Below, in pieces: positions 1-7,918 of a stretch of DNA of 64,000 bases (position 1 is the first letter of the stretch; every line of letters begins with the position of its first letter). The notes below the pieces were generated by a model. The model did not search any database and was not told the DNA's origin. It was given only the letters and a program-made list of their open reading frames with translations. Source of the stretch: JASHSH01 sp036490215 (GTDB taxonomy: Bacteria; Pseudomonadota; Alphaproteobacteria; Rhodospirillales; Magnetospirillaceae); contig DASXEH010000006.1 in assembly GCA_036490215.1 (NCBI GenBank), forward strand, positions 79,741-143,740. Reading direction: 5' to 3'. The translations under genes were made by a program, and so were the position numbers.

Positions 1-1
1 G

Positions 2-757
2 CGCGCCGAATGGCATGTTTTTCCTTTCGCCAAGGGCGGCATGTTCATCCTTTGCCCGCTGGCCAAGACCGAGCTCTTCCAATTCATCGCGGCGAAGACG
101 ACGGCCGATCTCGGTATCGAGAGCGTGGTGCGCCGCGCCACCGGCTGCCGTGTCTCGCGCGTGGTCTGGAGTTCGGCCTATCAGCCATCGGTGCGCATGG
201 TGCGGCAGTATCGCGTCGGCCGGGTGTTCCTGGCCGGCGATGCCGCCCATATCCATCCGCCCGCCGGCGGCCAAGGCCTGAACACCGGCATGCAGGACGC
301 CTATAATCTCGGCTGGAAGCTGGCCGCCGTGGTGCAAGGCGCACCCGGCATCCTGCTCGACACTTATGAGGAAGAACGCTTGCCAATTGCCGCGGCGGTG
401 CTCGGGCTCAGCAAGCAGCTGCATGTGACGCGTTCACGCAAGCGCGGCGAGGCAACGCAGCAGCTGTTGTTGAACTATCGCGGCAGTTCGCTGTCGTCGG
501 GGGCGAGCTTCGGCACGCTACAACCCGGCGACAGGATGCCCGATGCCAGGCTCGACGATGGCAGCCGCCTCTTCGATCACCTGCGCGGCCCGCACGCGAC
601 CGAACTGGAAACACCCGACGGGACTCGGATTCTTATCCGGCCCGATGGCTATATCGGCTGGATTGGGCTGTCGGATGAAACGCCGCCGGCCGGAATCGAA
701 GCGGGTATGGCGACCAAGGCGGTGCGGTCGTCGCTGCGAATCGCCGGACAGGCTTAG
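2..757 (+). CDS. FAD-dependent aromatic monooxygenase, C-terminal part (cut by window start)
   Basis: The reading frame is open from base 2, so the N-terminal Rossmann part lies outside the window. The visible part carries the classic second FAD-binding motif of PheA/TfdB-type flavoprotein monooxygenases: GDAAHIHPPAGGQGLNTGMQ followed by DAYNLGWKL. After it comes the thioredoxin-like C-terminal tail usual for this group (LQPGDRMPDARL onward). Such enzymes hydroxylate aromatic or polyketide substrates with NAD(P)H and O2; the substrate cannot be told from this fragment. Its 3' end overlaps the convergent acyltransferase gene by 125 bp. Confidence 0.9.
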   Translation, partial: RAEWHVFPFAKGGMFILCPLAKTELFQFIAAKTTADLGIESVVRRATGCRVSRVVWSSAYQPSVRMVRQYRVGRVFLAGDAAHIHPPAGGQGLNTGMQDAYNLGWKLAAVVQGAPGILLDTYEEERLPIAAAVLGLSKQLHVTRSRKRGEATQQLLLNYRGSSLSSGASFGTLQPGDRMPDARLDDGSRLFDHLRGPHATELETPDGTRILIRPDGYIGWIGLSDETPPAGIEAGMATKAVRSSLRIAGQA

Positions 758-1952
758 ACTGCGCGAGGCTCCACTTCAGCCCGAACCATGGATGCAGCCA
801 GGTGACGCGCCGCGCGATCTCATAGGTCAGGGCGCAACCGATCACCGTCGCCGCAATCAAGATCGCCGCCTCGGTGATCAACGGCAGGTGTAGTGGTGCC
901 AAACGGTACGCGACCATCACGATCACCGTCTGGTGGACGATGTAATACGGGAAGATCGCCTCGGTCAGATAGCGCCGCGCCGGCCCGTCGCGGCCGGCGA
1001 GATAGCGCCGGGCATAACCGAACGCCGCGGCCACCCAGGCCCATTGATCGATCCCGTAATCGCTCACCATTGCCAGGCGCGCGGTCATCGGCGGCTGTGG
1101 CACACCCGCGTAGTACCAGTTATAGGCGGCATAGAGCGCGTAACTGACCACGGCGATGGCGAGCATCCGATGACGCTGCGCCGTAAACCGGTCCCAGATC
1201 GCCGCATCGGTGGCGAAGAGATAGCCGAACAGGAAGCACAGCGCGTAGATCGCATGCAGATACCAATCGTGCAAGAGATCGTGGGTCTCGGGCCAGAAAT
1301 GGCGGAGCACCAGGCGACCGAATATCAGCGCGGCCATCGGGATCAGGAACAGGCGCGAGCCCGCTAGTGCATGGCGCCCTGCCCGTTCAAGCCGGTCACG
1401 TACCGAGGGCGCGACGATCAGCAGCACAGCCAACAGTGCGGTATAGATCCAGAGATAGGCGACGAACCACATATAGTCCCAGCTCGGGATGAAAGGACAC
1501 GGTCCGACGGTGCAGAAATCCGAGCGCGCGCCGATATAGTCGCGCCAGAAACTCAGAAGCCCATCGCCGTAATGCAGCCGCATAACCGCCTGCGCGTAGA
1601 GTTCGAACGGCACGACGAAAAGCGTGGCGAACAGCAGCGGCGGCAACAGCCGCGCACTACGCGAGATCAACAACGCTTGTGCATTGAGTTTCTCGCTCAT
1701 GAAGCGCGTCGCCGCCCCCGAAACGATGAACAGCAGCAGCAGACGCCACGGGCTGCTCCAATCCATCGGGTATTGCAGCCACGGCACGAGATGCGGGCTT
1801 TTGATCACCCAATCGCTCGGCACATAGAACATGCCGATATGAAATAGGATCAGCAGCGCGAAGGCGGCGATGCGCAGCCAGTCGAGATCGGTGCGCCGCG
1901 TGCTCGCGCTCGCTTGGGGCGGTTCGAAGTGTTTCATCCTCGGCATGATCAT
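633..1952 (-). CDS. Acyltransferase family 3 membrane protein (OpgC/OatA-like)
   Basis: An integral membrane acyltransferase of family 3, which moves acyl groups onto extracytoplasmic sugars or glycans. The N-terminal signature DLDWLRIAAFALLILFHIGM holds the membrane-embedded His typical of the family, and about ten hydrophobic segments follow. I chose the ATG at 1952 (about 439 residues); ATGs at 1946 and 1937 are also possible, because the longer upstream reading frame gives Arg/Ser-rich, unlikely sequence. The last 30 or so residues (from PPWSPYP) are low-quality sequence lying over the 3' end of the monooxygenase gene, so the stop may have been extended by mutation. The substrate is unknown. 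Confidence 0.85.
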   Translation of the reverse strand: MIMPRMKHFEPPQASASTRRTDLDWLRIAAFALLILFHIGMFYVPSDWVIKSPHLVPWLQYPMDWSSPWRLLLLFIVSGAATRFMSEKLNAQALLISRSARLLPPLLFATLFVVPFELYAQAVMRLHYGDGLLSFWRDYIGARSDFCTVGPCPFIPSWDYMWFVAYLWIYTALLAVLLIVAPSVRDRLERAGRHALAGSRLFLIPMAALIFGRLVLRHFWPETHDLLHDWYLHAIYALCFLFGYLFATDAAIWDRFTAQRHRMLAIAVVSYALYAAYNWYYAGVPQPPMTARLAMVSDYGIDQWAWVAAAFGYARRYLAGRDGPARRYLTEAIFPYYIVHQTVIVMVAYRLAPLHLPLITEAAILIAATVIGCALTYEIARRVTWLHPWFGLKWSLAQSKPVRRFAATTAPPWSPYPLRFRPAAFHPTAQSSRYSHRAG

Positions 1953-2216
1953 TGAGCGACTCGGGCCAGCGTCAGGAACGCGGCCATAGTCGCGCGGCGA
2001 GGGTGTATGCAGCGAGCAGCTATGATGTGGCGCGTTGCGGCCTGCGCGTTCACGCGAAGACCACGGCATAAGGCGGGAATAAACGCCTGGTGGCGAAAGT
2101 AAGATGCGGCGTAACGGCGCTGTTACAGCCGGGCGCGAATTGCGGCGGCCACCGCGCAAAAAAGGCCGCGCCGCCTTATATCGGTCGGCGCAGCCCAATC
2201 TGCATTCAAGTCTCGA

Positions 2217-3731
2217 TCAGCGATAGAATTGCGGCATCTGGCAGTATGGGTTCCGCTGCAGGCTGATGCATTGAATCATGCCGCCGTTCATCGTCACCCA
2301 GACCCGCCCATAGCTCCACGAATAGGTGCGTCCGTATTCGTGGATCGAGCCGATGGGATCGCCGACGGTCCGCACCAGATCCCCTTCGCTCATGCCCGGA
2401 CGGATCGCCGGACGCGCGCCCCCGGCCGAGGCAAGCTGCGGCATCGGACGCGGATAGACCGGCGGTGGCGCTGCGAGTGCGATGGCACCCGGCGGCGGCG
2501 GCGGCGGCAATGTCGCCATAGCCATAGCACCCGGCGGTGGCATCGGCATCGAGAAGGCCGGCGTGCCCGGCGGATGCGGACCGGGCGCGTGCTGGATCGG
2601 CGGCGGCAAAGCCGCTTGAACCTGGGGCTGAGGCTGCGCCGGCGGGATGGGCGCGACGATCGTGGATGGCGGCTGATCTTCCACCTGGATTTGCGCCTGC
2701 GCGAATTTTTGCGGTGACGCGGCCTGAGGGGCTGCGGCCTGCGGCGACGGGGCAACCGGCTGTGCTTGGGCCAGAGTCTGCCTCTGCCCCAAGGGCTGAA
2801 CCGCAACCGGGGGACGCGGTCCCGGCGGATAATAAGGCGGCTCGGCCGAAGCCAGGTTCGGCGCCGACGGATCGTGATGAATCAGGACGTGCGGCCCCGG
2901 CTCATCGTCTGCCGACACATGGGGTTCGGCCAGCGGCGGGTCTTGCTGCGCGAATTGCTGCTTTTGTGCCGACTGCTGCTTCTGCGCAAGTTGCTCTTGT
3001 TGGGCCAGATGTGCCTGTTCCGCCAATTGAGCATGTTGGGCGGCTTGGGTCTGCTGTGCCAAAGCCTGGGCCTGAAGCTGCGCTTGTTGGGCCTGGGGCT
3101 GAACCTGCGCTTGTTGTGCCTGTGCCTGAGTCTGCTGTGCTTGGGCCAGAGCCAGAGCCTGCGCCTTCTGTGCCTGAGCCATCGCCTGGGCTTGCGCTTG
3201 TGCGCGGGCCTGCAACTGCGCTTGGGTCAGCGCCTGTTCCTGTTGCGTCAGCTGCGTCTTGAGCGTCTGCACTTCGGATTCCAAAGTGGCGATGCGGTTC
3301 TGCTGCTGATCCACCTGCTGCTTGGTCACGTTGTCGGCGTGCATCTGCTTCATCCGCTCGCGCACATCGTCGGGATTGAAGCTGACGGTGGCCGAGCAAT
3401 CGACCACCATCCGGTCGCCTTCGAGATGGAAGTTGTCATGCACATCGGTCGCGTTCACGACGGCGCCAACGTAAGACCGCACATGTTGTGCGGCCTGATC
3501 GCTGGCGCCGCCGGGTACTTCCTTCGACGCCACATCCATCTCGGACTCGACCAGCGAGCCCGAGGAGTCGAGCGCCTTGCGTTCCGCCTTGGCCAGGCAG
3601 ATTTCGCGGGCTTGCGCCCGCGTATCATTGTCACCCAGCGCATAGCTGGCATCCTCGACGACACTCTGCGTTGCCGCCAAGGCTATGGCGGGCGTCAGAG
3701 TCAGCAGTCCGGCAGCCAGCGCAATGCGCAT
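2217..3731 (-). CDS. Secreted FlgT-N-like protein with Gln-rich coiled coil, Pro-rich linker and BamE-like C-terminus
   Basis: The protein has 504 residues. A signal peptide (cleavage near ALA-AT, residue 19) is followed by a globular domain (about 20-125) containing GDNDTRAQA and RKALDSSGSLVES, reminiscent of the FlgT N-terminal domain. A Gln/Ala-rich coiled coil built from AQ repeats spans about 125-265 and a Pro-rich linker about 265-435. The C-terminal domain (440-504) contains GMSEGDLVRTVGDP and WVTMNGGMIQCIS, which look like a SmpA/BamE fold. It is the third gene of an apparent operon after the lipoproteins at 3756-4484 and 4481-5527. A shorter paralogue lies at 6985-7752. The function is unknown; an envelope structural role is inferred. 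Confidence 0.8.
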   Translation of the reverse strand: MRIALAAGLLTLTPAIALAATQSVVEDASYALGDNDTRAQAREICLAKAERKALDSSGSLVESEMDVASKEVPGGASDQAAQHVRSYVGAVVNATDVHDNFHLEGDRMVVDCSATVSFNPDDVRERMKQMHADNVTKQQVDQQQNRIATLESEVQTLKTQLTQQEQALTQAQLQARAQAQAQAMAQAQKAQALALAQAQQTQAQAQQAQVQPQAQQAQLQAQALAQQTQAAQHAQLAEQAHLAQQEQLAQKQQSAQKQQFAQQDPPLAEPHVSADDEPGPHVLIHHDPSAPNLASAEPPYYPPGPRPPVAVQPLGQRQTLAQAQPVAPSPQAAAPQAASPQKFAQAQIQVEDQPPSTIVAPIPPAQPQPQVQAALPPPIQHAPGPHPPGTPAFSMPMPPPGAMAMATLPPPPPPGAIALAAPPPVYPRPMPQLASAGGARPAIRPGMSEGDLVRTVGDPIGSIHEYGRTYSWSYGRVWVTMNGGMIQCISLQRNPYCQMPQFYR

Positions 3732-3755
3732 GGGTGCATCCTCCTGGTTACAAAC

Positions 3756-4484
3756 TCAATTCTCGGGCTCGGCGGTTTCCTCGACTTGCGGACGCGGCGC
3801 GGCCATGGGCGCCGGCGGCTGCAATGACGGCGCGCTGGCCGGCACCGGAGCCGCTGCGTGCTCACCAGGCGATTGCGCGTCATTGATCTCCTTCTCGAGA
3901 TCCGAGAAGGCCTTGGTGGCGCGCAGCTTGGTGGCCGCACCATCGTCTTGCGGCTTGATATCGACGGCGGCGACCGTATGGGACATCGCCGTCAGTGGAA
4001 TGCGCATCAGCACGAAGGCGCGATAGCCGGTGCCCGAGGCAACCACCTTGCGCTGGGTCACTTCATAACCCTGGAGATCGACATCGGAGATCATATCGCG
4101 CGTGGTGCGTTCGCCATGCACGGCGGCCACCGGCTGCAGCGACCCACCGGTTTCCTCGAGGTAGTCCTTCATATCGGCGGAGAGCTTGCCGTGTACCTGA
4201 TCGGCCAGGGCGCGCTTGGCGTTGAGCGCGGCTTTGTCGATCGCGAATTGCAGATCGCCCGAAGTGGCCGTGCCGGCGCCGAACATATAGCTCGAATCCG
4301 AAGGCGGGCTGGCATACCAGGACGGCGCCTGCTCAACCACGTCCTTAGCGGCCTGAACCTGTGCTTCCTGCTGCTTCTGCTGCATCTCGAGCGCGTATTT
4401 CTGCGGATCGAAGGGCGGCGTGGACGAGCAGCCGCCCAGTCCGGCGGCGGCAAGCCCGAGCGCGATAAGAACCGGACCTTTCAT
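3756..4484 (-). CDS. LPP20-family outer-membrane lipoprotein
   Basis: The 242-residue precursor has a lipoprotein signal with lipobox LGGC (Cys19). The mature part contains PSWYASPPSDSSYMFGAGTATSGDLQFAIDKA-type sequence, then an alternating A-K-R-A-L helix and the VVASGTGYRAFVLMRIPL strand typical of LPP20 domains, the fold of FlgP and Helicobacter Lpp20. The tail from about residue 200 is Pro/Ala-rich. The start ATG overlaps the stop of the upstream lipoprotein gene (4481-4484), indicating translational coupling; the FlgT-N-like gene follows 25 bp downstream. Expected location is the outer membrane, as part of a ring-like or surface assembly. No flagellar gene is visible nearby. Confidence 0.85.
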   Translation of the reverse strand: MKGPVLIALGLAAAGLGGCSSTPPFDPQKYALEMQQKQQEAQVQAAKDVVEQAPSWYASPPSDSSYMFGAGTATSGDLQFAIDKAALNAKRALADQVHGKLSADMKDYLEETGGSLQPVAAVHGERTTRDMISDVDLQGYEVTQRKVVASGTGYRAFVLMRIPLTAMSHTVAAVDIKPQDDGAATKLRATKAFSDLEKEINDAQSPGEHAAAPVPASAPSLQPPAPMAAPRPQVEETAEPEN

Positions 4485-5527
4485 ATGCGATCTCCTGAAT
4501 GAGTGACGGCCGCTATTTCCTTCAACCGGTCGGCGGCCTGACCGGCACGTTCCGTATCGCCTTTGGCGAGATAAGCGCTGCCGGCCTTGCGGAAGGCGGC
4601 GACCGCCTCATCCTTGTGGCCGGCGTTGAATTGCAGGATGCCCGTGTTGTACCAGGCGAACCCGTCATCGGGATTGAGCGCGATCGCCATGCTATAGGCG
4701 GCGAGCGCGTTCTCGACCTGACCGCTCTGCGCGCAAGCAATCGCCAACCCGTCGCGATAGGTGGCGTTGCCGTCGTCAAGCGCGATTGCCTTGATGAAAT
4801 CCTCATGGGCGCGCGGGAAATCCTGCAGCGCCAGCGCCGTGCGTCCGCGCGAGAACCATATTGCGGCCGAGGCGACTTTCGACGCCGGCGGCTCTCCCGG
4901 ATCGGCCAGGCTGGGTAATGTCATCGGCGGGATCGTCGAGACCAGACGCCGCGCCAGATCGTCGGTCAGCCGCGCCGTCTGCTCGCCGCGGATATTGGTC
5001 AGCGCGACGATGACGCCGGCGGCAGCCGACAATGGATCGATCGGCACGCCGCCATCGATGCTCGACGCGATGTGTTTGCCCTCCCAGATCACCGTGCCGT
5101 CGGAGACGCGGCGCATGGTGAGCTCGGCGCCCACATCCACTTGGGAGACGATGCCGAGAAAAGTGGTGCCGTAATGAGTGATCTTGCCGTCGATCACCGC
5201 CGCGCAATGCAGCGATTCAGGATCGGCGGACAGGCGATCGACATCGGCCAAGGGCACTTCGCGCACACGCGGCGCCAGATGCTGATAGATCGCGGAGCGG
5301 ATGCTCTCGGCATCTTTCGCGGCGATACCGTCTTTGGCCGCGAAGGGCAGAATGGCAACGCAATCGGGCTTGGGCGAATCGAAGCCGCCATGAACTTTGA
5401 AGACGACTTCGTTCATCAGCGCGTCGGCAGAACCCGACTGCTTCGCCTCGTCAACATATGACGGGCTCGAACATGCCGCCAGCGAGAGCAGCGGCACCCA
5501 TGCAAGAAACTGCCTTGCGGTCCCCAT
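4481..5527 (-). CDS. GNA1162/CsgG-like lipoprotein with C-terminal TPR repeats
   Basis: The start chosen is the ATG at 5527, preceded by GGGAG at good spacing; this gives 348 residues and a clean lipoprotein signal (LSLAAC, Cys19), whereas the longer frame adds 11 unlikely residues. The N-terminal half (PDCVAILPFAAKDG, later GTTFLGIVSQVDVGAELTM and DGTVIWEGKHIASS) resembles DUF799/GNA1162 and CsgG/FlgO-type outer-membrane factors. About residues 215-340 form TPR helices (ATYRDGLAIACAQSG, DGFAWYNTGILQFNAG). It is the first gene of the three-gene envelope operon. Membership in the FlgO-like group is inferred from fold-level resemblance plus the LPP20 and FlgT-N-like neighbours. Confidence 0.75.
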   Translation of the reverse strand: MGTARQFLAWVPLLSLAACSSPSYVDEAKQSGSADALMNEVVFKVHGGFDSPKPDCVAILPFAAKDGIAAKDAESIRSAIYQHLAPRVREVPLADVDRLSADPESLHCAAVIDGKITHYGTTFLGIVSQVDVGAELTMRRVSDGTVIWEGKHIASSIDGGVPIDPLSAAAGVIVALTNIRGEQTARLTDDLARRLVSTIPPMTLPSLADPGEPPASKVASAAIWFSRGRTALALQDFPRAHEDFIKAIALDDGNATYRDGLAIACAQSGQVENALAAYSMAIALNPDDGFAWYNTGILQFNAGHKDEAVAAFRKAGSAYLAKGDTERAGQAADRLKEIAAVTHSGDRI

Positions 5528-5617
5528 CTCCCCGACTCCCGACACATCGTTCTCCGGCACTGCGCATTTGCACAGCGCGACGGAGTCGAAATTGGCCGGA
5601 CGTCAGAGCTACCGCTT

Positions 5618-5632
5618 TACCCCTAGTACCCC
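5618..5632. promoter_or_regulatory. Direct repeat TACCCC-TAG-TACCCC upstream of the envelope operon
   Basis: The sequence TACCCCTAGTACCCC is a perfect 6-bp direct repeat with a 3-bp spacer, 91 bp upstream of the lipoprotein start at 5527. The arrangement suits a dimeric DNA-binding regulator, for example a LuxR/FixJ-type response regulator, but no specific protein can be assigned. A related CCCCTAGGGG core occurs in front of nrdJ near 17845-17856. Confidence 0.3.
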
Positions 5633-5790
5633 AGGCGGTGGCACTAACGCGCTTCGTTTGCGTCCATCGACGCATCCGAAACTTGCACATCATAATATAC
5701 TCTGACTGTGCCGTGAGTCACTCGAATAGCAAATATGGCGCGCGCAGCGGCGGTGAATACTACGTGCCACATTTGATGAGACTCAAAGTT

Positions 5791-5850
5791 TCATCGCACC
5801 GTCTTGCCCGGCAGAATATTCTTAACGAGTCGCAAGTAATCCATTTGCAT
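5791..5850 (-). CDS. Candidate 19-residue small protein with strong ribosome-binding site
   Basis: A short frame reads MQMDYLRLVKNILPGKTVR and stops. It is preceded by GGTGGAGGAGCTT directly before ATG, giving an unusually good Shine-Dalgarno (GGAGGAG, 4-6 nt spacing) in a stretch otherwise without genes. The peptide is basic and amphipathic with no recognisable domain. It lies in the 480-bp gap between the divergent envelope operon and the TPR-SPOR gene; nothing else convincing is seen in that gap. It could be a leader peptide, a small regulator, or chance. Confidence 0.35.
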   Translation of the reverse strand: MQMDYLRLVKNILPGKTVR

Positions 5851-6008
5851 AAGCTCCTCCACCTTCGCCCTGTGATAATGTGATCCTTGGGTTCGTCCGG
5901 GTGGGGCCACGGGCGTTTTAAAAAATTGGGGGTACGGGAACCTTCGTGATCGGCGCTGCCGGATCGTTCGGCGGTGTCGAGGAGTCGTGTCGACGAGGGA
6001 GGCTCGTG

Positions 6009-6971
6009 ATGCGCCTGTTGAACTCGCGTGGCGTCGTCGTGCTGGCAGCGGCTGCGATCGTCGCTTTGTCATTCGTCTCATTCGCTGAAGCACACGGCGG
6101 CGGTGGGCCCGGTGTCGGACCAGGCGTTGGTCCCGGCGTAGGACCAGGGGTCGGTCCTGGCACGGGACCGGGATCGACCGGAACAGGATCATCCGGTTCG
6201 AGCGGTTCAGCCGGCAGCTCGGGTTCTTCGAGCAGCAGTTCCAGCTCTTCATCCAGCAGCAGCGGTACTGCGACAGCCAGCGCGACGGCATCGAGCGGCA
6301 ATTCGGGTTCGATGACCAATGTCAGCAACCGCGCGATGAGCGATTCGCCTGACGGTGCTTTGATGGCGATTGCCGCGGGCCATGTGCCCGGTTCGCCGCC
6401 CGGCACGAACGACCCCAACAATCTCAACGATCCGTTTTATGGCGAGGCCGTGCATCTGGTCGCGCTTGGCGATTACCTGCGCGCGCTCAACCTCTTCAAC
6501 CAAGTGCTCGAACATCGGCCCAATAACGTCGAAGCCTGGTCCTATATCGGCTACACGTTCTGGACGATCGGCCGCCTCGGCGATGCGCAACTCGCCTATC
6601 GCGAGGCGCAGATGGTGTCCCGCAATCCCAATCTTCTAACTGTGATGCCGCCACAGATGATGGGCGCGGCGCCGCAAGCAAGCGACACGCAGCCAATCGC
6701 GGATATCGGGCCTACACCGGCGCCGAAAGAGGATTGGCAGATCCAGCTCGCGGTCGGTTCGTCGGAAGACGAAACGGAGAACGCGATGCGCCGCCTCCGC
6801 CGCGAAAACGCCGACCTGCTGGGCCTGCTCACCTTCGACACCGCTCATGCCCATGTCGCCGAGGGGGATCGCTATCTGTTGCGTGCCGGGCCGCTCGACG
6901 AGACCGGCGCAAACAGACTCTGCCTTGCGCTTGAGGAGCGCCGGCAGACCTGCATGGTGGTGCATAGCTAG
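6009..6971 (+). CDS. Secreted TPR-SPOR protein with Gly/Val/Pro and poly-Ser linker
   Basis: The start is the ATG at 6009 behind GAGGGAGG; 320 residues. A signal peptide (VLAAAAIVALSFVSFAEA) is followed by a tandem GVGP repeat (four near-identical 12-bp units), a GSSGSS/poly-Ser stretch and an Ala/Ser/Thr-rich region. Then come one or two TPR motifs (NDPFYGEAVHLVALGDYLRA, RPNNVEAWSYIGYTFWTIG) and a C-terminal SPOR-like domain (WQIQLAVGSSEDETENAMRRL ... RYLLRAGPLDETGANRLCLAL). SPOR domains bind denuded peptidoglycan, so a periplasmic or outer-membrane role at the cell wall is likely. It lies between the two FlgT-N-like paralogues, which suggests a shared envelope function. Confidence 0.75.
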   Translation: MRLLNSRGVVVLAAAAIVALSFVSFAEAHGGGGPGVGPGVGPGVGPGVGPGTGPGSTGTGSSGSSGSAGSSGSSSSSSSSSSSSSGTATASATASSGNSGSMTNVSNRAMSDSPDGALMAIAAGHVPGSPPGTNDPNNLNDPFYGEAVHLVALGDYLRALNLFNQVLEHRPNNVEAWSYIGYTFWTIGRLGDAQLAYREAQMVSRNPNLLTVMPPQMMGAAPQASDTQPIADIGPTPAPKEDWQIQLAVGSSEDETENAMRRLRRENADLLGLLTFDTAHAHVAEGDRYLLRAGPLDETGANRLCLALEERRQTCMVVHS

Positions 6972-6984
6972 AAGAAGATGGTGT

Positions 6985-7752
6985 TCAGCGGATGCGGTTG
7001 TCCGGCGCGCAGATCGGGTTCTGCGCGGTGCTGATGCATTGCACGAGCCCGCCGCGCACCGTCACCCAGGTTGAACCGTAATCCCAGGAGTCGATGCCCA
7101 TAACGCCCGCGTATTCGTGAACCACTTTCGGCGGATTGCCGGCATAGCCGATGACCTCGGTCGTCGTCATGCCGACCTGAAGATTGCGCGCCTGCATCGC
7201 CGAGGCGGCACTGGCTTGTCGCTGCTGCTGTTGCCGTTGCGATACCGCCGAACGCAGATCCTGGACCTCGGTTTCCAAGGCGGCCAGCTTGGTCTGCTGC
7301 TCGTCGACCTCGGTCTTGGCCGCCTCGACCTCGCGTTTCGTCGCCTCGTCGTTATGTGCCGCTTTCATCTGCGCTGTCACCGCGTCGGGATCGAAGGTGA
7401 CCTTGGCGGTGCAGTCGATGGCGAATCCGTCTTTCTCGGCGCGCAGCTTGGTGTGGACGTTGGTCGCCTTCACCATCGCAGCCACATAGGACTGCACGCG
7501 CCGCTTGGCGCTATCGGTGACGGCCCCGTCTTTCTCGGTGGAAACGACATCGAGTTGCGATTCGATCAGGGTGCCGCTGTCTTCCAGCGCCTTGCGTTCG
7601 ATGCGGGCGACACAGGCGGCAACCGCATCGGCCCGTGTATCGTTCTCGCCGATTATATAGGACGCGCTATCCGTCACCTGCTGCTGGGCCGCCAAGGCCG
7701 CAACAGGCGTCAGAAGGAGGATCACCGGACCTGCGAAAACCAACCGCGCCAT
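6985..7752 (-). CDS. Secreted FlgT-N-like protein, short paralogue
   Basis: This 255-residue precursor starts at ATG 7752, giving signal peptide MARLVFAGPVILLLTPVAALA. It is a paralogue of the protein at 2217-3731. Shared blocks are GENDTRADA against GDNDTRAQA, RKALEDSGTLIES against RKALDSSGSLVES, QSYVAAMVKATNVH against RSYVGAVVNATDVH, and WVTVRGGLVQCIS against WVTMNGGMIQCIS. It keeps a short coiled coil (about 130-190) but lacks the long Gln- and Pro-rich insert of the larger copy. It is convergent with the TPR-SPOR gene, with only 13 bp between them. Function unknown; an envelope role is inferred. Confidence 0.8.
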   Translation of the reverse strand: MARLVFAGPVILLLTPVAALAAQQQVTDSASYIIGENDTRADAVAACVARIERKALEDSGTLIESQLDVVSTEKDGAVTDSAKRRVQSYVAAMVKATNVHTKLRAEKDGFAIDCTAKVTFDPDAVTAQMKAAHNDEATKREVEAAKTEVDEQQTKLAALETEVQDLRSAVSQRQQQQRQASAASAMQARNLQVGMTTTEVIGYAGNPPKVVHEYAGVMGIDSWDYGSTWVTVRGGLVQCISTAQNPICAPDNRIR

Positions 7753-7918
7753 GGTGTCCACATTCGTGAAGGACGCGTGATTGTGCCGTTGCCGCGCGCA
7801 ATCGGCAAGGGGGCGCGTCACTGCGCCTCAATGTAAAGCGCGTTACATGCCGGGTATGCCGCGCTCTTGAGCAATGGCATGATACCGCCCGGGCGAAGGG
7901 ACGGCACCAGGGGAGCGC

